NCBI RefSeq assembly: GCF_003337215.1
Contig: NZ_QPIG01000004.1
Location: forward strand, 186,001-250,000
Reading direction: 5' to 3'
DNA from: Oceanihabitans sediminis
Lineage (GTDB): Bacteria; Bacteroidota; Bacteroidia; Flavobacteriales; Flavobacteriaceae
DNA length: 64,000 nt
Translations under genes and position numbers: made by a program
Part shown: one piece after another, positions 45,771 through 54,884 of the stretch
Position numbering within the stretch: position 1 is the stretch's first letter
Layout of the letters: each line of letters begins with the position of its first letter
Notes under the pieces: model-generated
The model's database searches: none
Told to the model about the DNA's origin: nothing
What the model saw: the letters and a program-made list of their open reading frames with translations, nothing else

Positions 45771-48257
45771 ATGAATATAGATAATCCTCTTTTTAAAAAC
45801 GCATTTGATATTTCTGTATGGAAAAATGAAACTAAGATTAATGAATTATTATCAAATCTTCAGTTAATAGAGAGTACGGTAAAAAAGTATTTGGATGGAA
45901 TTACAGATGATTTTCCAAATTTGACAGACCATTCAATCGCACATTCCAGAATGTTATGGAATTATGCAAATATTATAGTAGGAGACAAAAGTGAATTTAT
46001 CAATCCATTAGAAGCATTTGTATTACATACTGTATTTCTTGTCCACGATGCAGGAATGTGTTATTCAATTTTAAATAATCAAAGTGAAGTTGAAAAAGAC
46101 CCTTTATACACTGATTTTATAGTAAAAAATGGCAATTCGACAGAAGTTAAAGAAGAAGCATTATTCTTTACTATAAGACAAAGACATGGTGATTTTGCAC
46201 TTCGTATTGCGACTGATAATTTAAGTGAAGGAGAACACCTAATTGCTGACATCTCATTAAGAGAGGAATTAGGATTAATCATTGGTAAAATTGCAAAAAG
46301 TCATACTTGCAATATAAATTATATAGAAAGAGAATTTGGGCCAAAATATACCAACCCAAATTTCCCTACAGATTGGTCCATAGATTGCCAAAAACTATCT
46401 TTTCTACTAAGAACATCAGACGCAGCACATATTGATAATTTAAGAACCCCGAAGACAAATAGAATGATTTCTGAAATACCCGGTGTTTCAAAAGAGCATT
46501 GGACATTTCAAAAGAAACTGGGATTTCCTGAATTATCGAATGAGGGCCTTTTAATGTACTCTACTAATGTTCCTTTTGCTTCTGAAGAACAAAAAGCTTG
46601 GTGGTTTTGTTATGATGCTCTACAAGTGTTGGATAAAGAACTTAAAAACGCAAACGAGTATTTTGAAACTCACAATATATTTGGTTTTGAAGCTAGAGGA
46701 GTCAAATCTATTAATGATACTCTCGAGCTAGGAAAAAAATATATAAGAACGAGTGGCTGGAATTCAATCAATACTCAAATAAAAGTTACAAATCCAGTAC
46801 ACATCGCATCAGAGCTAGGTGGTATTAAACTCTACGGTAATATAAATATTGCATTGCGAGAACTCATTCAGAATAGTATAGACGCAATCAATTTACATCG
46901 TATTTACACAGGTCAAGACAATATAAATGTTGGAGAGATAAAAATCACATTATCGAAAAATGAAAACGAACATTTTCTTACAATCACGGATAATGGTATT
47001 GGAATGAGTCAAACAATTATGACAAATGAATTACTAGATTTTGGAGGTTCTTATTGGAAAAGCAGTCGTTTTAAATACGATTTTCAAGGTATACATACCA
47101 AAGGATTTGAATCCATTGGGAAATTTGGTATCGGTTTTTTCTCAATTTTTATGTTAGGTGATAAAATTACGGTTACGTCATGGAAGTTCGGTGAGGCTAT
47201 TTCAAACATGAAGACACTTGATTTTTACGATGGATTATCGTCAAATCCAATATTGCGGGAACCTACAAATGAGGAAAAAAGTTTAGTTATTGACAGAGGA
47301 ACTACAATAAAAATAAAATTAAAAGAAGAACCTTTTTCAAAAATTGGTTTAGTTGGTAATTCTCAATTCAATGAAGAAAGTTTATTTTCTTTAGTAAAAT
47401 ATTTTATCCCATCACCTAACGTGAAAATCACAGTTGAAGAATTGGATGGAACAACAAATTCGATTAAACCAGATTTAATTGATAAATTGGAATTTAATGA
47501 ATTTATAGACCACATTCACATTTTACGAAAAGGAAATATACACCTTACGGGTATTATAGACTTGTTTAAATCACTAAACCTAAAACTATTCGAAATTAAA
47601 GATGAAAAACGATTATACGGGAAATTAGCAATCCTTCCTCAAATTGGAAATATTGGTCTTTCATCTACATCTGTTGTTATATCAAACGGTATAAGGATTA
47701 ATGAAGTTGGAGGTTTTGCAGGCTATATTATCACTGATGATGTTATTTCTATAAAGAGAGACGCATTCTCAAAGTTGATTCCATATGACGTATTAAAAGA
47801 ATGGGCAGATGAGCAAAAAGCATTTATTGAATCAAGTGAAGTAAAACATCTTTACACACTAAGTCATTATGGGTTACTAATGACATTTAATTATTTTGAT
47901 GAAAATCTTCCAATTACATTAAGCAAAAAGAATGGGAACTATAGCTTTGTAACTATTAAAGAGTTTAGAGATTACCTTAAAAAAAATAACGAAGTTAAAT
48001 TTCATGTAGAGGGACATACTCTTTCTGGTAGATTGCCAGATTGTGATGGCTATATAACATTGAACTACAGGTTTAATGTAAAAAATATCGTAAAAGAAGA
48101 AGACCAAGACAAATTAATTGAACATAAACAATTAATTGAACAAATTATTGAAGAGGAATGGGGAGCGTTTACAATTACTCAGGATAATTTAATGCAAAGT
48201 CGAGGTTATGCCTTAGATATGCCTTACACGTCAATTGAAAAATATTTTAAATCTTAG
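45771..48257 (+). CDS. HD-domain plus Hsp90-like GHKL ATPase
   Basis: 828 residues. The N-terminal third is an HD-type hydrolase domain (LTDHSIAHSRMLW, LVHDAGMCYS, RQRHGDFA); the middle is a GHKL ATPase (N-box LRELIQNSIDAIN near 370, G1 DNGIGMSQ near 410, GKFGIGFFSIF). It is like the HD-CE/HATPase proteins seen in defence islands, where a GHKL sensor is fused to a metal-dependent hydrolase. Sole gene of its unit. Confidence 0.85.
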   Translation: MNIDNPLFKNAFDISVWKNETKINELLSNLQLIESTVKKYLDGITDDFPNLTDHSIAHSRMLWNYANIIVGDKSEFINPLEAFVLHTVFLVHDAGMCYSILNNQSEVEKDPLYTDFIVKNGNSTEVKEEALFFTIRQRHGDFALRIATDNLSEGEHLIADISLREELGLIIGKIAKSHTCNINYIEREFGPKYTNPNFPTDWSIDCQKLSFLLRTSDAAHIDNLRTPKTNRMISEIPGVSKEHWTFQKKLGFPELSNEGLLMYSTNVPFASEEQKAWWFCYDALQVLDKELKNANEYFETHNIFGFEARGVKSINDTLELGKKYIRTSGWNSINTQIKVTNPVHIASELGGIKLYGNINIALRELIQNSIDAINLHRIYTGQDNINVGEIKITLSKNENEHFLTITDNGIGMSQTIMTNELLDFGGSYWKSSRFKYDFQGIHTKGFESIGKFGIGFFSIFMLGDKITVTSWKFGEAISNMKTLDFYDGLSSNPILREPTNEEKSLVIDRGTTIKIKLKEEPFSKIGLVGNSQFNEESLFSLVKYFIPSPNVKITVEELDGTTNSIKPDLIDKLEFNEFIDHIHILRKGNIHLTGIIDLFKSLNLKLFEIKDEKRLYGKLAILPQIGNIGLSSTSVVISNGIRINEVGGFAGYIITDDVISIKRDAFSKLIPYDVLKEWADEQKAFIESSEVKHLYTLSHYGLLMTFNYFDENLPITLSKKNGNYSFVTIKEFRDYLKKNNEVKFHVEGHTLSGRLPDCDGYITLNYRFNVKNIVKEEDQDKLIEHKQLIEQIIEEEWGAFTITQDNLMQSRGYALDMPYTSIEKYFKS

Positions 48258-48265
48258 CTAGCCCA

Positions 48266-48554
48266 GCATACAACAAAGTACTGTGGTAAAAAACTAAAAA
48301 AGCATCAATTTTCAACCAAAACACTGCTATTACACCCTTCATATAACAATCCAGACCTTCCAACTGCAAAAGCTTGTTACAACATCTCAAAAACAAGCAA
48401 AAAACCATCCCACATAAATACAATTAACCTAAAAAGTATATCCCCACAATTAAATAATAATCCCTAAATTACATCCTCAAAACAAACTAAACACACACAA
48501 AACATCCATATAAGAGGAAGAAACTCCCTTGGGTGTTTATATAATGTTATATGA
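48266..48554 (+). repeat. Long-family array repeat, copy I
   Basis: GCATACAAC then CAAAGTACTGTGG; 48292-48526 is identical to part of copy G; hairpin AAACTCCC/GGGTGTTT; ends GTTATATGA (48546-48554), which matches 49496-49504 with one mismatch in the core. Confidence 0.82.
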
Positions 48555-48604
48555 AATGAAAGAAAAACACAGCTCACATTAAAATTTCCAACTTAAATTA
48601 ATAA

Positions 48605-49489
48605 ATGATAGAATTTTTCAAGCTACTTTCAAATAGAGAAATATCCATTTTAATTTGGACAGTTTTATTTTTTGTTGGTTTAATCGTAAGTTCGAAAGGT
48701 AGTTTCGAGAATATTTTGAATGTAATAAAAATACTTTTCTCAAAACACTTCATACCATTTTATATAGTTTTCGGATTATATTTTACAATTATAATAATAG
48801 CATTAAACAGAATCACAATTTGGGAGTTTTCGTTATATAAAGATTTCGCATATTGGTTTTTAACAACTGGAATTTTACTTTTCTTTAGCGCAAACAGTTT
48901 AGAAACTTACAGAGATTTTACGAATGTAATTTTAACTGCAATTTCTATCACAATCATTCTTGAATTTATTATTGGCTTTTACAATTTTTCACTTGTTTGG
49001 GAATTAATACTGATACCGTTTGTAACATTTATTGCGTTATTATCATTAGTAGCTGAAATGAAAAAAGATGACAGGAATAGTAAGCTAGTTGCTAAATTTC
49101 TGAAAAACTTACTGTCGATTATAGGCTTTGGAATTTTAGCTTGTAGTATTTATAATATAATTGTTTCTTATAATGACTTTTTCACTTTAAGTAATTTAAA
49201 GTCCTTCCTTTTACCGCCAATATTCACTTTGATATTCCTTCCACTCATATACTTCACCGTGCTTTATATGAAATACGAAAGAGTATTCGTGAGTTTAAAT
49301 CGCTATAAGTTTCTATCGAACACTAGGAAAAGAAAGATTAAATATGCAATAATAAAATATGCCAATATAAAATTTAAGAGAATCGAAAAATCAAACAAGG
49401 TAATTTTATTCAACAAAAGAGAATTACAAAACGAAACTAACATTAAATCTTATATTCGGAATAATATTAAACTAAAAACGAAAGAATAA
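48605..49489 (+). CDS. Polytopic membrane protein of unknown function
   Basis: 294 residues with about seven hydrophobic helices (ISILIWTVLFFVGLIVSS; FIPFYIVFGLYFTIIIIA; and further on IFTLIFLPLIYFTVLYMK) and a basic cytoplasmic tail. No motif recognised. Sole gene of its unit. Confidence 0.72.
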   Translation: MIEFFKLLSNREISILIWTVLFFVGLIVSSKGSFENILNVIKILFSKHFIPFYIVFGLYFTIIIIALNRITIWEFSLYKDFAYWFLTTGILLFFSANSLETYRDFTNVILTAISITIILEFIIGFYNFSLVWELILIPFVTFIALLSLVAEMKKDDRNSKLVAKFLKNLLSIIGFGILACSIYNIIVSYNDFFTLSNLKSFLLPPIFTLIFLPLIYFTVLYMKYERVFVSLNRYKFLSNTRKRKIKYAIIKYANIKFKRIEKSNKVILFNKRELQNETNIKSYIRNNIKLKTKE

Positions 49490-49495
49490 ATCACT

Positions 49496-49806
49496 GCATA
49501 CAACAAAGTACTGTGGTAAAAAACAAGTAAAAAAGCATTAATCTTTCACCAAGCCACCTCTACAACTACCCTCATTACAAAGACCTCTTTAGCCCAAAAA
49601 TAAACAGCAACACACCAACAATTATTGAAGAAGTCAAATACGAAGGCATAACCATCTAAAAGAATCTATTTACATTCGAAAATTCCCACAATCAAAATTA
49701 TTTTAACTAAATTACACACAAAACCAACTAACCAACTATATTCAAAAGGATATATATATAATAAAAATAAACTCCCTTGGGTGTTTATACAATGTTGTAG
49801 GTAATG
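49496..49806 (+). repeat. Long-family array repeat, copy J, with an SRAP gene fragment
   Basis: GCATACAAC, the left half, then at about 49572-49690 the last part of the SRAP gene (near-identical to 25067-25180), then the right half and hairpin. Ends GTTGTAGGTAATG (49794-49806), reverse complement of 53168-53180 at 12 of 13 positions. Confidence 0.82.
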
Positions 49807-49824
49807 CAAAATGCCGACCGCACA

Positions 49825-49897
49825 TTAGGCACATTTGGTTTTTGCCGACACTCAAAGCCAACGCAAAAAAACCAAAAGAGCCTAATTTTGCCACCGC
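49825..49897 (+). repeat. Hairpin at the start of the last unit
   Basis: ATTAGGC and TTTGGTTTTTG pair with CAAAAAAACCAAA and AGCCTAAT further on (about 49825-49850 / 49872-49896). It may be a decayed recombination site or a leader structure for the AraC gene. Confidence 0.4.
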
Positions 49898-49917
49898 ACG
49901 GACGGACAATACAATAA

Positions 49918-50736
49918 ATGAAAGCAGAACTCGAAATAAAAGACAAAACCAAACAAACGGAAGGACTAAAAATTGCTCCGTTCAGACAACACATCAGAAA
50001 GACATCTCCACACAAACACAACAGCTATTTTGAAATCATTTACCTGACTAAAGGAAAAGGTTCGCACACCATTGACACCAAAGAATATGAAATAAAAACG
50101 CCTGTAATTTTCACTATCCGCAAAGAGCAGGTTCATTTTTGGGACATTAAAACTAAACCTGAAGGTTTTGTTATCATCATCAAAAAATCCTTTATCGACA
50201 ACTGTTTGGACAAGGACATCAAACGCCTGATTTCAGAATTGAGCGCACAAACCTGTCTTTTCCCAAAAGACAATACTGCTATAGACATTTTCGAGATTTT
50301 GCTAAAAGAATATCAAGAAAAGGAAAAGCCAAACCAACCAATCATTTACGGTCTGTTAAAAGCACTTTTGGCAAAACTTCTTGAATCGGCAACACCAAAA
50401 ATTTCTAAAAACGGCAATAGCACAATCTTTCAAAAATTCATCGACTTTTTGAGCAAAGAAAATGAACTAACAAATAAGGTTAGCCACTATGCCAAATTAT
50501 TGAACACCACTCCGCAAAACCTAAATGCAATTTGCAGAAAAGAAGCAGGACAATCTTCTGCCGAAATACTTTCAGAACACATCATCAATGAAGCAAAAAG
50601 GCTTTTGCTTTACACAGACATTACCGTAAGCGAAATTGCTCACAGACTTGATTTCAAGGACAATTCCCATTTTTCAAAATACTTCAAACGACACGTTGAC
50701 CAAACTCCAGTGGACTTTAGATTCAACAACAACTAA
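49918..50736 (+). CDS. AraC-family transcription regulator
   Basis: 272 residues: an N-terminal cupin-like sensing domain (SYFEIIYLTKGKGSHTID) and two C-terminal helix-turn-helix motifs (VSHYAKLLNTTPQNLNAIC and VSEIAHRLDFKDNSHFSKYF) ending PVDFR. First gene of a four-gene unit, likely regulating the genes after it. Confidence 0.92.
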   Translation: MKAELEIKDKTKQTEGLKIAPFRQHIRKTSPHKHNSYFEIIYLTKGKGSHTIDTKEYEIKTPVIFTIRKEQVHFWDIKTKPEGFVIIIKKSFIDNCLDKDIKRLISELSAQTCLFPKDNTAIDIFEILLKEYQEKEKPNQPIIYGLLKALLAKLLESATPKISKNGNSTIFQKFIDFLSKENELTNKVSHYAKLLNTTPQNLNAICRKEAGQSSAEILSEHIINEAKRLLLYTDITVSEIAHRLDFKDNSHFSKYFKRHVDQTPVDFRFNNN

Positions 50737-50812
50737 ATACCACACATTTTTCAAATAGACCACATTATTGGTTAAGTGTTGTATAATTTTACGACATTAA
50801 AAACCACGAAAT

Positions 50813-51310
50813 ATGAAATGGTCAATATCAATTATCGCTTTGCTTCTGCTTTGGTCTTGTGGAAACAACCAAGAGCAAAATGCACAAGGCAAATGGATCA
50901 AAGGAACGGAACAGGAAAAATTAGAAACTATTGAAAACCAATTCAGGGGTTTTGATATGGCAATGGTAGAAGCAGGCTATCGCTATCAGGAACTATATTG
51001 GGCAGGACAAGATGAAAATTGGGAATATGCCGACTACCAAATTGAAAAAATCCGAAAAGCGATTGAAAACGGCTTGGAACGAAGACCTAAACGTGCAAAA
51101 TCCGCAGAGCATTTCTTAACCGTAGCACTTCCAGAAATGAAAAAGGCACTTGAAAAAAGAGATACGGTCATATTCAACAAAAATTTCCAAATGCTGACCA
51201 ACAGTTGTAATAGTTGCCACGCAATGGAAAAAGTACCACATTTTACAGTTAAAACCCACTTTACAGACAATCACCAATTCGTAAATAATTATGTTCCAAA
51301 AAATAATTAA
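50813..51310 (+). CDS. Lipoprotein with a c-type heme motif
   Basis: 165 residues. Lipobox LLLLWSCGNN, helical body, and a CNSCH heme-attachment motif near residue 135 (SCNSCHAMEK). Likely a small cytochrome-like envelope protein. Its end overlaps the DoxX gene by 20 bases. Confidence 0.8.
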   Translation: MKWSISIIALLLLWSCGNNQEQNAQGKWIKGTEQEKLETIENQFRGFDMAMVEAGYRYQELYWAGQDENWEYADYQIEKIRKAIENGLERRPKRAKSAEHFLTVALPEMKKALEKRDTVIFNKNFQMLTNSCNSCHAMEKVPHFTVKTHFTDNHQFVNNYVPKNN

Positions 51311-51713
51311 TTCAGACCATTCAAAAACCACCATTATCATTCGTCTAATGGTCGGTGCGGTTTTCCTTTCAGAAGGCATTCAAAAATTCCTGTTTCCTGC
51401 TATTCGTGGTGCGGGGCGATTTGAAAAAATCGGACTTCCATCACCAGAATTTCTCGGAGCATTTGTCGGCACTTTTGAGATTGTTTGTGGTGCGTTGATT
51501 TTACTTGGCTTGCTGACAAGATTGGCAAGTATTCCAACACTCGTAATAATGTTGGTCGCCATTGCAACCACAAAATCAGAAGTTTTAGCCAATGACGGGT
51601 TTTGGGCAATGATGCACGGTAGTAGAACCGATTGGGCAATGCTTTTGGGAAGTCTGTTTTTGATAATTAAAGGTGGTGGGAATTGGTCGCTTGACTCGAT
51701 ATTTCAAAAATAA
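51291..51713 (+). CDS. DoxX-family membrane protein
   Basis: 140 residues with four membrane helices; RLMVGAVFLSEGIQKFLFP and FVGTFEIVCGALILLGLLTR are DoxX hallmarks. In other bacteria DoxX proteins act with redox enzymes in oxidative stress. Overlaps the heme lipoprotein gene, suggesting one operon. Confidence 0.9.
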   Translation: MFQKIINSDHSKTTIIIRLMVGAVFLSEGIQKFLFPAIRGAGRFEKIGLPSPEFLGAFVGTFEIVCGALILLGLLTRLASIPTLVIMLVAIATTKSEVLANDGFWAMMHGSRTDWAMLLGSLFLIIKGGGNWSLDSIFQK

Positions 51714-51719
51714 TTAATA

Positions 51720-53009
51720 GTGGAGAACGAACTAAAACGTGAACTAAAAACACCGGGTGCCATTTTAATGGGCTTGGGTTCAATAGTTGGAACAGGCATT
51801 TTTGTAAGTATAGCCATTGCTACCCAGATAGCAGGTAGTGGCATTATTATCGCAGTGGTAATCGCTGCTGTACTTGCAGCTTTCAATGGTTTAAGCAGTG
51901 CACAGCTTGCTGCTGCACATTCGGTGAGTGGAGGCACATATGAGTATGGAAACCGCTTTCTAAACTCTTATTTTGGATTTGCTGCAGGATGGATGTTTTT
52001 GATAGCAAAATCAGCGTCTGCTGCAACCGCAGTATTAGGGTGTGTAGGCTACCTATTTTATGCTTTTTGTGTAAACGCTGACAATGTGGGCATTGTAGGA
52101 GCCGGTCTTTTGTTACTTTTTGTGATGACATTACTTGTTTCCGGTGGTATTAGGCGAAGCAATCAGGCCAATATAATTATTGTTTCTGCAACCTTATTAG
52201 GACTTGCTGCACTCGTAATTGTCAGTTTCTTTGTTAAGGGTTTTCCTGTTCAACCAATTGTTGACTCTGTAAAAGACACCTCTATTACATCAATTCTCTA
52301 TGGGTCAGCTTTAATGTTTGTCGCATATACCGGATATGGGCGAATTGCAACACTCGGGGAAGAGGTTTCCGAACCACGTACTACAATTCCCAAAGCCATT
52401 ATTCTTGCAATGGTAATTATTGTAATACTCTACCTTGCCGTTTCACTTACAGCGATAAATGTTATGGGAGCGGAAGCATTTGGTCTAAGCGTTGAGGGAA
52501 AAGCAGCGCCATTGATGTTAGTTGCTCAGTCACTTTCAGTACCTGTTATTGGCTCTGTAATCACTATTGCTGCCATTACTGCTATGTTAGGAGTAGTGCT
52601 TAATTTACTGCTTGGTTTGTCGCGTGTAATTCTTAGTATGGCACGGAGAAAAGACCTGCCTGCTAAATTGTCCAAAATAAATCACAAAACTCAAAGTCCC
52701 GCTGTAGCTGTTTGGGTGACAGGAGGTATAATTGGAGTATTGGTGTTAAGCGGAGATGTTGTTTTTACTTGGTCATTCAGTGCGTTTACAGTATTGATTT
52801 ATTACGCTATTACTAATCTAGCGGCTCTGAGAATGCCTGCGGACTTACGCTTATATCCTCGTTGGATTCCCGCTTTTGGCTTATTTGGATGTCTGTTTCT
52901 CGCCTTTTGGATTGAACCCACTTTTTGGATTGGTGGTCTTGCATTATTAGGTGTTGGTTTGATTTGGCATTCAATTGCTTTAAAGTTGAAATCCCGAAAC
53001 AAAGATTAA
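51720..53009 (+). CDS. APC-family amino acid permease
   Basis: 429 residues, twelve membrane helices, first with ILMGLGSIVGTGIFVSIA, the substrate-binding helix of the family. I start at the GTG at 51720, 6 bases after the DoxX stop, as the first residues ENELKRELKTPGAI fit the family. Imports or exchanges amino acids or amines. Confidence 0.92.
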   Translation: MENELKRELKTPGAILMGLGSIVGTGIFVSIAIATQIAGSGIIIAVVIAAVLAAFNGLSSAQLAAAHSVSGGTYEYGNRFLNSYFGFAAGWMFLIAKSASAATAVLGCVGYLFYAFCVNADNVGIVGAGLLLLFVMTLLVSGGIRRSNQANIIIVSATLLGLAALVIVSFFVKGFPVQPIVDSVKDTSITSILYGSALMFVAYTGYGRIATLGEEVSEPRTTIPKAIILAMVIIVILYLAVSLTAINVMGAEAFGLSVEGKAAPLMLVAQSLSVPVIGSVITIAAITAMLGVVLNLLLGLSRVILSMARRKDLPAKLSKINHKTQSPAVAVWVTGGIIGVLVLSGDVVFTWSFSAFTVLIYYAITNLAALRMPADLRLYPRWIPAFGLFGCLFLAFWIEPTFWIGGLALLGVGLIWHSIALKLKSRNKD

Positions 53010-53167
53010 TAAACGTCTAAAATAAAGCCTCGGATTATGTCTATTGACATTAATATCAAAGCCAACGCTCGACAGCCACACACATTGCCAAGCCGCTCGA
53101 ATCAGCCGCACAATCCTAAGCTTGTCAATAAGTGTGTCTTCCCCAACGCACGGACGAAAAAGAAAGC

Positions 53168-53305
53168 ACTACCTACAACATTGTATAAGCGTAATGCGGG
53201 CTGAGTGGCTAAAATTGAGTATTTTGGCATCTATCAAAGTTTGGTGCAGGCGGACAGTGAATCGCTCCGAAATCCCGCACTACGCTTATACTTGACCGTT
53301 CAAAC
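53168..53305 (+). repeat. Short-family array site, end of the array
   Basis: CACTACCTACAAC, left arm GTATAAGCGTAATGCGGG (53184-53201), loop, right arm CCCGCACTACGCTTATAC (53274-53291), then GTTCAAAC (53298-53305). The arms pair fully apart from one bulge. No partner for GTTCAAAC was found downstream, so this is the last recognisable site. Confidence 0.85.
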
Positions 53306-53310
53306 TCCCC

Positions 53311-53663
53311 ACAACACAAAAGCCAGCATTTTGCGAAAAAGCAAAACCCCTCTGTCTTTTGTGTTGTTCCCCGCCCAGCCGCCTAGTTGTTTTTATGTCA
53401 CAATAGTTGTACCCACCGCTATAATAGCACATGCCTTTTTTATTTAAAAGCATCTATTATAAGAAATAGGTACAATAAAAAAGGCAAGAGCTATTGCCAG
53501 TATTTAAACAACTATGCCGCCATAAAAACAACCCAAAGCTATGTTTACATAATGCGCTGTTATAGATCCAGCCTCCTACGTCGGGTGGTCTATAACGCCA
53601 TTATGTAAAATATCGGCTTATCCAATGCTCACATCCGAACTCCTAACCATAATAGCCGATATT
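53311..53663. repeat. Block of four large hairpins
   Basis: Perfect inverted repeats in series: ACAACACAAAAG 53311-53322/53356-53367; GTTGTTTTTATG 53386-53397/53521-53532, with nested ATAGTTGT/ACAACTAT, TTGTACC/GGTACAA and TGCCTTTTTTATT/AATAAAAAAGGCA; TTTACATAATG 53544-53554/53599-53609 with nested GTTATAGA/TCTATAAC; AATATCGGCT 53609-53618/53654-53663. No gene lies in it. Such density suggests DNA read as a single strand (origin, transfer origin or folded recombination sites). Confidence 0.8.
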
Positions 53664-54054
53664 CACGAGTTCCCCTAAAACAATAAAATCTACGAGCTAA
53701 ATAGCCGCACTTCCAAGCGCACACATCCAAATAACCAACAAACACTCGTACAACCTCAAACTGTAGTACAACCAATCCCTAACCATTATAATTTCCACTT
53801 TTCCCCGCCACCCTTTTCAGCGGTTATAAAAAAATAGGTTTAGAAACTTTAGAACTACGCCATAGCACATTCCATTTTCGCCTTACCCTGGGCAAAAAGC
53901 CCAAGGAGTCAAAAAAGCAAAAAGCTATTGGCTAAAACCCCCTGTATAGGTAGCGTGTTTAAAAGCTGCTTTACCAAGCAACAATTCAAACCGCTACCCA
54001 TATAACCGCTACACCCAACCCTCAAACAAAAAACAAAACCTATCTTTTTAAGAG
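53664..54054. other. Non-coding stretch with smaller hairpins
   Basis: AC-rich and GC-richer than the rest. GGGC-AAAAA-GCCC near 53890-53902 and GGTAGCG/CGCTACC (about 53959-53965 / 53993-53999) can fold. No gene is supported. Confidence 0.4.
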
Positions 54055-54396
54055 TTATTCCCCCTTAAAGTGCTTACCCTTTTTAATAAAGTAATCAACT
54101 ACTTCTTTTTCAATATCATCTTGGTTCCATACTTTATTTTCTAATATCCATCCATTAATCGCTTCCTTTTCAAAATAAAGCTTTTTACCCCTTTTAGAAT
54201 GTGGTATAGTATGAGTACTAGTCAATTTATAAATATGCGATTTTGATAAACCTAAATAATTAGAAAGCTGTCCTATATCCATAATTTTAGAAGGAACAAT
54301 AGAAGCTTTTTCACTTCCAATAATAGAATAAATGTTCTCTAGTAAATTTTCAATTCTTGCTAATCTTTCATCAATTTTTTCAAAAGGATTTTCCAT
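54055..54396 (-). CDS. Excisionase-type helix-turn-helix protein
   Basis: 113 residues: an N-terminal coil (FEKIDERLARIENLLENIY) and an HTH_17 domain (DIGQLSNYLGLSKSHIYKLT ... HSKRGKKLYFEKEAI). Same layout as the gene at 7143. Likely binds element DNA, perhaps in excision or control of the right end. Confidence 0.85.
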   Translation of the reverse strand: MENPFEKIDERLARIENLLENIYSIIGSEKASIVPSKIMDIGQLSNYLGLSKSHIYKLTSTHTIPHSKRGKKLYFEKEAINGWILENKVWNQDDIEKEVVDYFIKKGKHFKGE

Positions 54397-54466
54397 AAGC
54401 TATATAATATTAAATAAAAAAAGATAGCAAATATATGTGGCTCCCACCAGCCAACGCACAAGCCTA

Positions 54467-54537
54467 TCAAGGTCAAGCCCTCCGGGTTACGGAAAAAATC
54501 TCCACCTTACAGGTAGTATTTTTCCCGAAAACCTTGA
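54467..54537. promoter_or_regulatory. Nested hairpin element
   Basis: TCAAGGT (54467-54473) pairs with ACCTTGA (54531-54537); inside, GGAAAAAAT pairs with ATTTTTCC, and ACCT with AGGT. An open frame on the plus strand (54435-54707, 90 codons) crosses it, but its composition and the opposite direction of all neighbours make coding unlikely. I recall similar sequence in other Bacteroidota elements. Could be a transfer origin, RNA or recombination site. Confidence 0.5.
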
Positions 54538-54696
54538 CAGCCTTTCCCCCGCCACATCAGCAAGAGCTAGCTTTTTTTCTTTCCAAAAAAAATAATGGAA
54601 GCTACCGAACTTCCTTAGAAACACCTGCCAAAAAAGAAAGTCCGATCATTGCTGACGGACTCTCCTACATATATAATGGAAAAAGCTATACGAAAA

Positions 54697-54870
54697 TCAC
54701 TTCCTAGATCTGGTAACCCACTGCAAAAACAACGATACCAAAAAACTCACAGTGGCACCAACAACAGCCAACAAAATCGTTTTAATAATATCATAAGTTA
54801 ATATCGTCGGACCAACACTCAACAAAGTGCCCGCTGCAGTTCCAACCCTAAGTTCTAAGTCAATTCGCAT
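54697..54870 (-). CDS. Small membrane protein (57 residues)
   Basis: ATG at 54870 to TGA at 54697: MRIDLELRVGTAAGTLLSVG, then a hydrophobic helix (IILLAVVGATVSFLVSLF-like) and a basic end (TRSRK). One or two membrane segments. It lies 14 bases after the next small membrane gene, in the same direction, as in related element clusters. Confidence 0.6.
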   Translation of the reverse strand: MRIDLELRVGTAAGTLLSVGPTILTYDIIKTILLAVVGATVSFLVSLFLQWVTRSRK

Positions 54871-54884
54871 ACTTTTAGATGTTA

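Noticed and set aside
19916-49806. Possible CRISPR array from repeated sequence
   Set aside because: Repeats are hundreds of bases long, far apart and enclose genes; no short regular spacers and no cas genes.
53044-53608. Several overlapping open frames after the permease
   Set aside because: They lie in hairpin sequence and an array site; no start signals or protein character.
54435-54707. 90-codon plus-strand frame at the right end
   Set aside because: Crosses a nested hairpin and opposes all neighbours; conservation, if any, is better explained by the DNA or RNA structure.
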